A DNA stretch of 5,363 nucleotides, from assembly GCA_903860995.1 (NCBI GenBank), contig CAIOSS010000323.1, forward strand, positions 1 through 5,363, in the 5' to 3' direction. A program made the position numbers and the translations under genes. Below the pieces are notes generated by a model. The model ran no database searches. It was not told the DNA's origin and saw only the letters and a program-made list of their open reading frames with translations. This document shows, piece by piece, positions 1 to 5,363 of the stretch. Numbering within the stretch: position 1 is the first letter of the stretch; each line of letters opens with the position of its first letter. The stretch comes from an uncultured delta proteobacterium. GTDB lineage: Bacteria; Myxococcota_A; Polyangia; Polyangiales; Ga0077539.

Positions 1-766
1 AGACCTGCGCCACGCACGCCCCGTCGCGGCACGACGTCCCGGCGGCGCAGGCGGAGCTGGTGGCGCCGCTCCCGTTGGCCGCGCACACGCTACGGGTGCG
101 CGCGTCGACGCACGCGGCGGCGTTGGGGGCGCAGCGCTGGGCGGCGCAGGTGCGGTCGGCGGCGCAGAACTGCCCGCTCGCGCAGTCGACGTCGGCGGCG
201 CAGTCGACGCAGACGCCGCCGGGGTCGCACACCTGGTCGAAGGCGCTGCACTGCCGCGACGAGGTGCACGGCGTCGGCGCCGCGACGCAGCTCCCGGCCC
301 GGCAGACCGACGGGGCGGTGCAGTCGACGTCGGAGAGGCAGTCGACGCAGCGCCCCGCGGCGGTGTCGCAGACCTGGCCGGCGCAGGTGCGCGACGACAT
401 GCAGGCCGTGGCCGCCACGCAGCGACGGGCGCTGCACACGGGGGTCGCTCCGGCGCACTGGGCGGCGGTCACGCACTGCACGCAGCGGCCGGTGAGCCGA
501 TCGCAGACGCCCGCCGCGCAGTCGCGGTTGGACGCGCACGCCGTCGGGGGGACGTCGACCGGGGGGACATCGACCGGAGGGACATCCTCCGCGGGGACAT
601 CGACCGCGGGGACATCGACCGCGGGGACATCGACGGGCATCGCGCCGTCGCTCACACCGAGGTCCGCGGCGGCGTCCGGGAAGGGGCCGCCGGGATTCGA
701 CAAGGCCTTGGGCGAGCAGGCGGAGAGCAGGAGCGAGACCACCACAATGCGAGACGCGCACATCAT
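1..766 (-). CDS. Cys-rich modular lipoprotein, N-terminal part (3' end outside window)
   Basis: The frame is open for 255 codons from ATG-ATG at 766 to the left edge, with no stop, so the C-terminus is missing. The start is chosen because GGGAGG lies 7 nt upstream and the first 17 residues form a lipoprotein signal: a hydrophobic IVVVSLLL core, then lipobox L14-S15-A16-C17. An ATG at 770 opens a different, Arg-rich frame and is not used. Residues 45-74 are six VDVP[A/P] pentapeptides, probably a flexible acidic/proline linker. Residues 77-211 hold three modules of 45 residues with eight Cys each (first Cys at 77, 122 and 167), including CVDC and DVDC motifs. A fourth, differently spaced set begins at C212. 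Many myxobacterial proteins look like this, often with uninformative or wrong automatic names. It is probably a disulfide-rich surface protein; its ligand or function cannot be read from the sequence. The missing part may carry another domain. Confidence 0.85.
   Translation of the reverse strand, partial: MMCASRIVVVSLLLSACSPKALSNPGGPFPDAAADLGVSDGAMPVDVPAVDVPAVDVPAEDVPPVDVPPVDVPPTACASNRDCAAGVCDRLTGRCVQCVTAAQCAGATPVCSARRCVAATACMSSRTCAGQVCDTAAGRCVDCLSDVDCTAPSVCRAGSCVAAPTPCTSSRQCSAFDQVCDPGGVCVDCAADVDCASGQFCAADRTCAAQRCAPNAAACVDARTRSVCAANGSGATSSACAAGTSCRDGACVAQV
545..634 (-). repeat. 15-bp tandem repeat encoding six VDVP[A/P] pentapeptides
   Basis: Six in-frame 15-bp units sit inside the 766 lipoprotein gene. 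They read VDVPA three times, EDVPP once and VDVPP twice. Every unit is a multiple of three, so gain or loss of a copy changes linker length without a frameshift. The linker lies between the lipidated Cys and the first Cys module. Confidence 0.9.
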
Positions 767-773
767 CCATCGA

Positions 774-779
774 CCTCCC
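774..779 (-). promoter_or_regulatory. Ribosome binding site of the 766 lipoprotein gene
   Basis: GGGAGG on the minus strand, 7 nt before the ATG-ATG start at 766. It decides the start: the earlier ATG at 770 would be only 3 nt away and opens a low-complexity Arg-rich frame without a signal peptide. Confidence 0.7.
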
Positions 780-874
780 AGAGGGTGCGCCGACGCTACC
801 ACGCGGGCGCCAAAGCCTCTGACAGACGGTGGCCGAGGGGTTCTAGTACCGTTCCACAGGGGACTTGAGGGCCC

Positions 875-984
875 GGGCGGGCGCTCCCCTCGATCGGCGA
901 GGCCGGTGATCGCAGGCTCAGGGCGGGTGCTCCCCTCGATCGGCGAGGCCGGTGACTGCACGCCTGGGCGGGCGCTCTGCTCAA
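875..984. repeat. Intergenic 46-bp direct repeat, about 2.4 copies, with an internal hairpin
   Basis: Two 35-bp cores at 875-909 and 921-955 differ at one base. A partial third copy starts at 966 and diverges after about 12 bases. The periods are 46 and 45 bp; the stretches between cores (910-920 and 956-965) are unrelated or only vaguely similar. Each core contains CCTCG-ATCGG-CGAGG, a perfect 5-bp stem with a 5-nt loop. The element fills the middle of the 255-bp gap between the stop of the kinase-like gene (1022) and the start of the Cys-rich lipoprotein (766), both on the minus strand. It could be a terminator or processing region, a regulator binding array, or a dispersed genomic repeat. 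No poly-T run follows, so a classical intrinsic terminator is not supported. The rest of the gap (767-870 and 985-1021) shows no convincing promoter. Confidence 0.8.
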
Positions 985-1021
985 CCCGTCAGAATTCCTG
1001 CGGCGAGGTACTACGACCCTC

Positions 1022-2137
1022 TCAAGGGAAGGCGAAGACGCCGCCCTGCGGGTGCGCGGCGGCGACCTCGTCGGCGTGCGCGACGATGCGGTCGCGGCGG
1101 GTGAGCACGGCGGCGATCTGCGCCTCGGAGAGGCACGGCCCGAGCGGGTCTTCGGCCATGGCGCCTTGGAGGGACTGCGCCGTGAGCCCGCGCAGCGCGC
1201 GCAGCAGCGACGGGGAGAAGCGCTGCACATGGTCGAGGCGGGCGGCCTGGTCGCTGGGCCTCGCGCCGAGGCCGCCGTTGATGGCGCTGAACGACGCGCC
1301 GTTGTCCATGAAGAGCATCGGCAGCGGGGCTTCGGCTGCGGGGGCGCGCTGCCGGAGGATGTTGCCGCCCGACCAGCGGTCGACGTTGTCTTCGAGGAAG
1401 TCGAAGAGCAGCAGGGCGGAGAGCTCGGCGGCGAGGCTCACGTCGGGGGCTAGGAGGGGGCGGGTGATGTCGAGGAGCTCGGCGTAGCGCTCGACGCCGG
1501 GCACGGGCTCGAGGGCGCCCGGCACCCAGTACATCATCGCGCCGGGGACCTCTTCGGCGCGCCCGAGCAGCTCGGTCATCACCCGCTGCGAGAAGGCCGT
1601 GTCGCCCGAGGCGTCGGCGGCGCGCTGGAGGGTCTCCCGGGGCATGAGCCGCCCGCAGGCCGGCGGGGTGCGGGGCAGGTCGAGCAGGCGGCCGAGGCGG
1701 TACGCCGCGAGGTCGGCGCGGTAGTTGGCCCCCTCGGCGCGCTGCTGCGGCTTGAAGAGAGCGCGCTGCCCGCCGGTGAGCCAGACGCGAAACGACAGGG
1801 TGCTGCCGCCGCGGTTGCGCTCGATGCGCTCGATGGGGGCGCGGCAGAGGCGGGCGAGCTGCGCGGCGTCATCGCCGCCCAGGAAGCCACGGCCGTGGGT
1901 CCATACGCCCGCGTCGGAGGAGGCGGGGCGCGCCATCGGGGGGCCGAGGCGGGAGCGGGGGAGGGGGGAGACGTCGGGCGGCGCCGCGGCGGGCGCCGTG
2001 GAGGGGACGACCCGGACGGCGACCTCGGGCGGTCGGACGGATTCTGGATCGCGGCATGCAACGCAGGCCACGATGACGGAGACCAGATGGACCCACGATT
2101 GACGATGCAGAAGCGGTGTGGCAAGCGTGCGCGGCAT
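1022..2137 (-). CDS. Predicted lipoprotein with FAM20C/Four-jointed-like kinase fold
   Basis: This gene encodes 371 residues, from ATG at 2137 to TGA at 1022-1024. The N-terminus has a basic/polar stretch, a short hydrophobic core (VHLVSVIVA) and lipobox I22-V23-A24-C25, with C28 as an alternative. A Pro/Ala-rich linker follows to about residue 75. The rest resembles the FAM20C/Four-jointed secretory kinase family. There is an ATP-lysine type motif LFKP (K129). A segment AAYRLGRLLDLPRTPP (144-159) matches the family helix that precedes the conserved 'PP...GR'. A catalytic-loop-like NVDRWSGGN (251-259, D253) and a metal-binding-like MDNG (277-280, D278) come next. The family phosphorylates proteins or sugars outside the cytosol. 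Here the acidic residue of the AAYRLG helix is Asp (D142) where Glu is usual, and the loop has DRW instead of DRH, so activity is not certain. The frame stays open antisense as far as 5110, but only this part has protein character. The stretch upstream of 2137 is the antisense of the neighbouring genes. Confidence 0.75.
   Translation of the reverse strand: MPRTLATPLLHRQSWVHLVSVIVACVACRDPESVRPPEVAVRVVPSTAPAAAPPDVSPLPRSRLGPPMARPASSDAGVWTHGRGFLGGDDAAQLARLCRAPIERIERNRGGSTLSFRVWLTGGQRALFKPQQRAEGANYRADLAAYRLGRLLDLPRTPPACGRLMPRETLQRAADASGDTAFSQRVMTELLGRAEEVPGAMMYWVPGALEPVPGVERYAELLDITRPLLAPDVSLAAELSALLLFDFLEDNVDRWSGGNILRQRAPAAEAPLPMLFMDNGASFSAINGGLGARPSDQAARLDHVQRFSPSLLRALRGLTAQSLQGAMAEDPLGPCLSEAQIAAVLTRRDRIVAHADEVAAAHPQGGVFAFP
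2099..2127 (+). promoter_or_regulatory. Weak candidate promoter for the glycosidase-ttcA pair
   Basis: TTGACG at 2099-2104 matches five of six bases of a sigma-70-type -35 box. The position 17 nt downstream (2122-2127, CAAGCG) is a poor -10 box. The spacing would put transcription start just ahead of the GAGGA at 2140, which fits a start at the 2153 GTG. It lies inside the 5' end of the divergent kinase-like gene. This is a pattern match only. Confidence 0.25.
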
Positions 2138-2139
2138 TC

Positions 2140-2144
2140 GAGGA
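2140..2144 (+). promoter_or_regulatory. Ribosome binding site deciding the GTG start of the glycosidase gene
   Basis: GAGGA, 8 nt before GTG 2153. The in-frame ATG at 2105 has no recognisable Shine-Dalgarno sequence; the ATG at 2087 has only a short GGAG. Starting at 2153 also gives a compact signal peptide, whereas the upstream starts add a long basic, non-hydrophobic extension. Confidence 0.6.
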
Positions 2145-2152
2145 CCGATCCA

Positions 2153-3268
2153 GTGCGAACCCTCTATCACAGCGCCGGGCAGAAGGCGCTCGCCTGGGCG
2201 CTGATCGTCTCTGGCTACGCCCTCCCCGCGTCGGCCGTCGACGTGTGGACCACGCCCAACCCGGGCATCCGCCACCTTCACCGCACGACGCCGGCGCCCG
2301 CGGAGTTCCACGCGCTGGTGATCGACCTCGACGTGCCGGGGGTGCAGATCCGCTGCACGCCCCCGCGCGAGCGCTGGAAGAGCACCAGCGCCTACGCGCG
2401 CGACGCCAACCTCTCCGCGGCCATGAACGGCGGCTTCTGGGGCCTCTTCGGCCAGGGGGCCGAGGGGCTCGCGGCGGGCGGCGGGCAGATCTGGGGCAGC
2501 GACGACGCCGAGCACGGGTTCTTCGCCGTGACGGCCACCGGGCGGGCCTTCGTGTCGCCGCCCAGCGACGTGGTGCAGGCCGGTCGGCGGCGCATCACCG
2601 ACGGCGTGTCGGGCCGCCCGATGATCGTCGACAGCGGCCGCATCGCGACGGAGCTGTACACCTTCCCGCGCACCTTCAGCCGTGAGCCGCGCTCGGCGGT
2701 GGGGGTGTCCGAAGACGGGCGCAAGGTGATCCTGGTGACCGTCGACGGGCGCCGCGCCACCAGCCGCGGCGGCACCCTCACGGAGATGGCCGAGCTCATG
2801 ATCGAGCTCGGCGCCGTGCGCGCGATCAACCTCGACGGCGGCGGCTCGACGACGATGTACGTCGGCGGCGAAGGGGGCGTGGTCAACCGCCCGTCGCGCG
2901 GCTGGGAGCGCGAGGTGATCAACCACATCGGCGTGCTCGCGCCCGCTCCCCCCGCCGCTGCAGCTGCGGCGCCGGTGGTGCAGGCGACGCCCGCGGCGGT
3001 GGTGGCCGAGGCCGAGCGCGCGCGGCGGCAGCCGCAGGCGGGCGGCGGCGACGTCGAGCAGGGGCAGGGCACGGGGCTGCGCGGCTGGCTGCGGGCGAAG
3101 TTCGGGCGGCTCGCGGCCATCGACCGGCTGCACCTCGGGCGGCACCGCGAGGTGGTGGTGCCGGTGCTCTCCGTGGCGGCGGTGCTCTTCGTGCTGTCGG
3201 CGATGTTCTGGGCGGTGTCGCGGGTGCGGCGCGCCCGGTCGCGCGCCCTGCACGCCCGGGAGGGCTGA
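2153..3268 (+). CDS. Membrane-anchored phosphodiester glycosidase (NAGPA domain) protein
   Basis: This gene encodes 371 residues from GTG 2153; an ATG at 2105 would add 16 residues but lacks a ribosome binding site. Residues 1-28 form a signal peptide: n-region ending Q-K, hydrophobic ALAWALIVSG, likely cleavage at ASA|VDVW. Residues about 50-263 carry the hallmarks of the phosphodiester glycosidase/NAGPA family: MNGGFW (91-96), TDGVSGRP (149-156), RSAVG (180-184), a VDGRRA segment (197-202) and LDGGGSTTM (227-235). Family members remove or process sugar-phosphodiester groups; the animal 'uncovering enzyme' cleaves GlcNAc-1-phosphodiesters, and bacterial relatives are linked to exopolysaccharide or phosphodiester-linked glycans. 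An Ala/Pro/Gly-rich linker (264-310) follows, then a single transmembrane helix (about 334-355, VVVPVLSVAAVLFVLSAMFWAV) and a basic tail (RVRRARSR). This predicts the catalytic domain outside the cytoplasmic membrane and the tail inside. The substrate is unknown. The stop is 3 nt ahead of ttcA. Confidence 0.85.
   Translation: MRTLYHSAGQKALAWALIVSGYALPASAVDVWTTPNPGIRHLHRTTPAPAEFHALVIDLDVPGVQIRCTPPRERWKSTSAYARDANLSAAMNGGFWGLFGQGAEGLAAGGGQIWGSDDAEHGFFAVTATGRAFVSPPSDVVQAGRRRITDGVSGRPMIVDSGRIATELYTFPRTFSREPRSAVGVSEDGRKVILVTVDGRRATSRGGTLTEMAELMIELGAVRAINLDGGGSTTMYVGGEGGVVNRPSRGWEREVINHIGVLAPAPPAAAAAAPVVQATPAAVVAEAERARRQPQAGGGDVEQGQGTGLRGWLRAKFGRLAAIDRLHLGRHREVVVPVLSVAAVLFVLSAMFWAVSRVRRARSRALHAREG
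3258..3264 (+). promoter_or_regulatory. Ribosome binding site of ttcA inside the end of the upstream gene
   Basis: GGGAGGG lies within the last codons of the glycosidase gene, 7 nt before the GTG at 3272. This position suggests translational coupling of ttcA to its upstream neighbour. Confidence 0.6.
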
Positions 3269-3271
3269 GCG

Positions 3272-4135
3272 GTGTCCGCGCCGGCGGTGGGTACGGGCTC
3301 CGCCCTCGAGCGGCGCATCGTGCGCGAGGTAGGCCGGGCCGTCGTCGAGCACGGGCTCATCGAGGAGGGCGACCGGGTGATGGTCGCGCTCTCCGGCGGC
3401 AAGGACAGCTACGCGATGCACGAGGCGCTGCGCATCCTGCAGCGGCGCGCGCCGGTGAAGTACGAGCTGGTGGCGGTGCACCTCGACCAGGGGCAGCCGG
3501 GCTACGACGGCGCCCCGCTGCGCGCGTGGATGTCCGCCCAGGGCGGCGAGTGGCACATCCTGCGCGAGGACACCTACTCGGTGGTCGTCGACAAGGTGCC
3601 GGAGGGGGCGACGTACTGCGCGCTGTGCTCGCGGCTGCGCCGGGGGGTGCTCTACCGCGCGGCGACGGAGCTCGGGTGCACGAAGATCGCGCTGGGCCAC
3701 CACCGGGAAGACGCCATCGAGACGCTGCTGCTCAACCTGTTCTTCGCGGGCAAGGTGGCGGCGATGCCGGCGCGGCTGCGCTCGGACGACGGCGCCAACG
3801 TGGTGATCCGCCCGATGATCGGGTGCGCCGAGGAGTGGCTCGCGGAGTATGCCGTCGAGCGGGCGTTCCCCATCCTGCCGTGCAATCTCTGCGGGTCGCA
3901 GTCGCAGGCGCAGCGCAAGCAGGTGAAGGCGCTGCTGGGGCAGCTGGAGTCGGCGCACCCCGGGGTGAAGGCTTCGGTCTTCGCGGCGCTGGGCAACGTG
4001 CGCCCGACGCAGCTGCTCGACCGCAGCCTCGCGCTCAAGGCCGAAGACCAGCGCGACGACCGCGGCTCGAAGCCCGGTCGGGTGCGGGCGCCGCTGCTGG
4101 GGAGCGACGGCCGCCTGCGGGTGCTCGACGAGTAG
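3272..4135 (+). CDS. ttcA: TtcA, tRNA cytidine(32) 2-sulfurtransferase
   Basis: This gene encodes 287 residues from GTG 3272 (ribosome binding site 7 nt upstream) to TAG at 4133-4135. It is a cytoplasmic PP-loop ATPase that adenylates C32 of certain tRNAs and replaces its oxygen with sulfur to give 2-thiocytidine, using an Fe-S cluster. The sequence shows the PP-loop SGGKDS (41-46) and the first cysteine pair in CALCSRLRRG (C116, C119), which is diagnostic for TtcA. It also shows LGHHREDAIET (141-151) and the second pair in PCNLCGSQ (C204, C207). These are the cluster and catalytic cysteines of the family. Length is near the usual size, slightly shorter than the E. coli protein. The C-terminal 30 or so residues are charged and show no motif. 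The related TilS and TtuA/Ncs6 families are less likely, because both CxxC motifs match TtcA context. The gene is 3 nt behind the glycosidase gene, with no obvious functional tie. Confidence 0.93.
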   Translation: MSAPAVGTGSALERRIVREVGRAVVEHGLIEEGDRVMVALSGGKDSYAMHEALRILQRRAPVKYELVAVHLDQGQPGYDGAPLRAWMSAQGGEWHILREDTYSVVVDKVPEGATYCALCSRLRRGVLYRAATELGCTKIALGHHREDAIETLLLNLFFAGKVAAMPARLRSDDGANVVIRPMIGCAEEWLAEYAVERAFPILPCNLCGSQSQAQRKQVKALLGQLESAHPGVKASVFAALGNVRPTQLLDRSLALKAEDQRDDRGSKPGRVRAPLLGSDGRLRVLDE

Positions 4136-4354
4136 GCGACCTCGCCCTGCGCTGCCGCGCCGTCCCGACGTCGACCCCGGTATCGTCCCCGGCGTCCGCG
4201 CTCGCCCGTCCGACCGTGTCATCCCCTCCTCGGTCGACGGCGGAAGGAGAGCCACAGCGCGATAGCGCATGTGCCCTGACGAGAGCGACAACCCGCCTCC
4301 CGGACAAGCGATTAGAGTGCGCGTGGGACGCACCCCGAGGAGATCCCCGACCCG
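4136..4354. other. Intergenic region between ttcA and the Cys-rich lipoprotein gene
   Basis: These 219 bp hold no convincing ORF. The least GC-rich patch is GATTAGAGT near 4311-4319, where a promoter for the downstream gene would be most plausible, but no good -35/-10 pair is seen. A GCGC-GATA-GCGC mini-hairpin at 4257-4268 is too weak to call a terminator. Confidence 0.5.
4337..4343 (+). promoter_or_regulatory. Ribosome binding site of the 4355 lipoprotein gene
   Basis: GAGGAGA, 11 nt ahead of ATG 4355. The spacing is a little long, and a second in-frame ATG at 4358 would be even further away, which favours 4355. Confidence 0.55.
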
Positions 4355-5363
4355 ATGATGTTCAGACAACTCTTCCCATGGATCGCCGTCGCCGCACTGG
4401 GCGCCGCGCTGTTCGGCTGTACCAGCGGCACCGCCATCGTCGGCGGCAACGCCGACGGCGGCACGATGGACGTCGCCGTCGACGTGCAGTGCACCACCGC
4501 GCAGACCCGCTGCGGCGCGGCCTGCGTCGACCCGCAGTCCGACCCCGACAACTGCGGCAGCTGCGGCACCCGCTGCGCGCGCATCGAGGCCTGCGTGATG
4601 GGCCGCTGCGCGCTCCAGTGCCCGAGCGGCCAGGCGGCGTGCAACGGCCGCTGCGTCGACCTCGGCACCGACCGCGCCAACTGCGGCGCGTGCGGCACCA
4701 GCTGCGCCAGCGGACAGGTGTGCGCCAACCGGCAGTGCGGCCTCGAGTGCGGCGCCAGCCTCGCGACCTGCGCGGGCTCCGCCAGCGACGCGGGCGTCTC
4801 CGACGGCGGGGGAGAGCGCTACTGCGCCAACACCCGCACCGACCGCAACAACTGCGGCGGCTGCGGCATGGCCTGCGCCGCGGGGCAGATCTGCGACAAC
4901 GGCGCGTGCGCCCTCAGCTGCCCGGCGGGCCAGTCGGCCTGCGGCGGGCGCTGCTTCGACCTCAGCGCCGACAACGCCCACTGCGGCGCGTGCGGGACCG
5001 CCTGCGCGAGCGGGCAGGTCTGCTCGGCGGGCACCTGCCAGGTGTCGTGCCTCGCGGGCACCACCAACTGCTCCGGCGCCTGCCGCGACCTGAGCACCGA
5101 CAACGCCCACTGCGGCGCGTGCGGCGCGGTGTGTCCGAGCGGCCAGGTGTGCTCCGGCGGGATGTGCCAGGTGTCGTGCCTCGCGGGCACCACCAACTGC
5201 TCGGGCGCCTGCCGTGACCTCCAGGTGAGCAACGGCAACTGCGGCGGCTGCGGGATGGCCTGCGCGAGCGGGCAGGTGTGCTCCGCGGGCACCTGCCAGG
5301 TGTCGTGCCTCGCGGGCACCACCAACTGCTCCGGCGCCTGCCGCGACCTGAGCACCGACAACG
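4355..5363 (+). CDS. Cys-rich Stig1-like repeat lipoprotein, N-terminal part (3' end outside window)
   Basis: The frame is open for 336 codons from ATG 4355 to the right edge. Residues 1-22 are a lipoprotein signal: WIAVAALGAALFG core, then lipobox L19-F20-G21-C22, with Phe at -2 unusual but tolerated. A short Gly/Asp stretch including MDVAVDV follows. From C46 the protein is an array of 43-residue modules beginning at C46, C89, C132, C189, C232, C275 and C318; the last is cut by the edge. Each module has eight Cys with spacing C-x6-C-x3-C-x9-C-x2-C-x3-C-x5-C-x4-C-x3. The core NCGxCGxxCxxGxxC resembles the plant stigma-specific Stig1 domain, to which many myxobacterial Cys-rich proteins are matched. 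Module 3 carries a 14-residue insertion. It is probably a disulfide-stiffened surface rod or adhesin-like protein; the exact role is unknown. Some automatic annotations of such proteins (for example as tryptophan synthase chains) are not credible here. Confidence 0.87.
   Translation, partial: MMFRQLFPWIAVAALGAALFGCTSGTAIVGGNADGGTMDVAVDVQCTTAQTRCGAACVDPQSDPDNCGSCGTRCARIEACVMGRCALQCPSGQAACNGRCVDLGTDRANCGACGTSCASGQVCANRQCGLECGASLATCAGSASDAGVSDGGGERYCANTRTDRNNCGGCGMACAAGQICDNGACALSCPAGQSACGGRCFDLSADNAHCGACGTACASGQVCSAGTCQVSCLAGTTNCSGACRDLSTDNAHCGACGAVCPSGQVCSGGMCQVSCLAGTTNCSGACRDLQVSNGNCGGCGMACASGQVCSAGTCQVSCLAGTTNCSGACRDLSTDN
4490..5363 (+). repeat. 129-bp tandem repeat array encoding 43-residue Cys modules
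   Basis: Seven units start at 4490, 4619, 4748, 4919, 5048, 5177 and 5306. All steps are 129 bp except 4748 to 4919 (171 bp, 42 bp inserted). The early units are diverged; the last three are nearly identical at the DNA level at their 5' ends. The array continues beyond the window. Confidence 0.92.

Noticed and set aside
871..878. GCCCGGGC palindrome next to the intergenic repeat
   Set aside because: An 8-bp all-GC palindrome is common at this base composition, and no second copy accompanies the other repeat units.
875..984. CRISPR-like look of repeated cores with short intervening sequences
   Set aside because: There are only two full cores, the intervening sequences are 10-11 bp (far too short for spacers), and there are no cas genes nearby.
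60..1487. Plus-strand 475-codon open frame opposite the left lipoprotein and the kinase-like gene
   Set aside because: It is antisense to two supported genes, has no domain or ribosome binding site support, and its repeats are the antisense of the VDVP linker and Cys modules.
2160..2185. Possible extended -10 (TGTGATAGA on the minus strand) as promoter of the kinase-like gene
   Set aside because: It has only three of six -10 matches and no recognisable -35 at the right distance.
4257..4268. GCGC-GATA-GCGC hairpin after ttcA as a terminator
   Set aside because: The stem is four pairs and no T-run follows; this is expected by chance in such GC-rich DNA.
2138..5110. Long open minus-strand frame continuing upstream of the kinase-like gene for about 990 codons
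   Set aside because: It is antisense to three genes with clear protein families. Its translation is low-complexity Ala/Arg/Gly/Val, as expected when high GC removes stop codons. Only the part below 2137 has domain and signal-peptide character.
3526..5217. Plus-strand 563-codon open frame overlapping ttcA and the Cys-rich gene
   Set aside because: The translation is Arg/Ala/Gly-rich with no motif. The frames with TtcA motifs and regular Cys spacing are clearly the real ones.

Overview
The window is very GC-rich in every frame. It carries secreted lipoproteins of two kinds: Cys-rich modular repeats behind Asp/Val/Pro linkers, and a FAM20C/Four-jointed-like kinase-fold protein. This combination is typical of large-genome Myxococcota (Polyangiales or Sandaracinus-like myxobacteria). 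The assignment is an inference from composition and gene content; no phylogenetic marker was compared.

Layout, left to right. (1) Positions 1-766, minus strand: the N-terminal 255 residues of a Cys-rich lipoprotein. It has a lipobox, a six-copy VDVP[A/P] linker and about four Cys modules of 45 residues, and it runs off the left edge. (2) Positions 767-1021: an intergenic stretch with a two-and-a-half-copy, 46-bp direct repeat whose core holds a small perfect hairpin. (3) Positions 1022-2137, minus strand: a predicted lipoprotein with the hallmark residues of the FAM20C/Four-jointed kinase-like fold. (4) After only about 15 bp, on the plus strand: a secreted phosphodiester glycosidase (NAGPA-domain) protein with a signal peptide and a C-terminal transmembrane anchor (2153-3268). 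(5) Three bases later: ttcA, the tRNA 2-thiocytidine synthetase (3272-4135), probably in the same transcript. (6) Positions 4136-4354: a 219-bp intergenic gap. (7) Positions 4355-5363, plus strand: the first 336 residues of a second Cys-rich lipoprotein, built from 43-residue modules with eight Cys each (Stig1-like), running off the right edge.

Four of the five genes are predicted to be exported: two Cys-rich surface lipoproteins, a kinase-like lipoprotein and a membrane-tethered glycosidase. The fifth, ttcA, is a cytoplasmic tRNA-modification enzyme. The most interesting reading is that the kinase-like protein and the divergent glycosidase act outside the cytoplasm on surface glycoconjugates or on the neighbouring Cys-rich proteins. 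The gene calls are well supported; this functional link is speculative.
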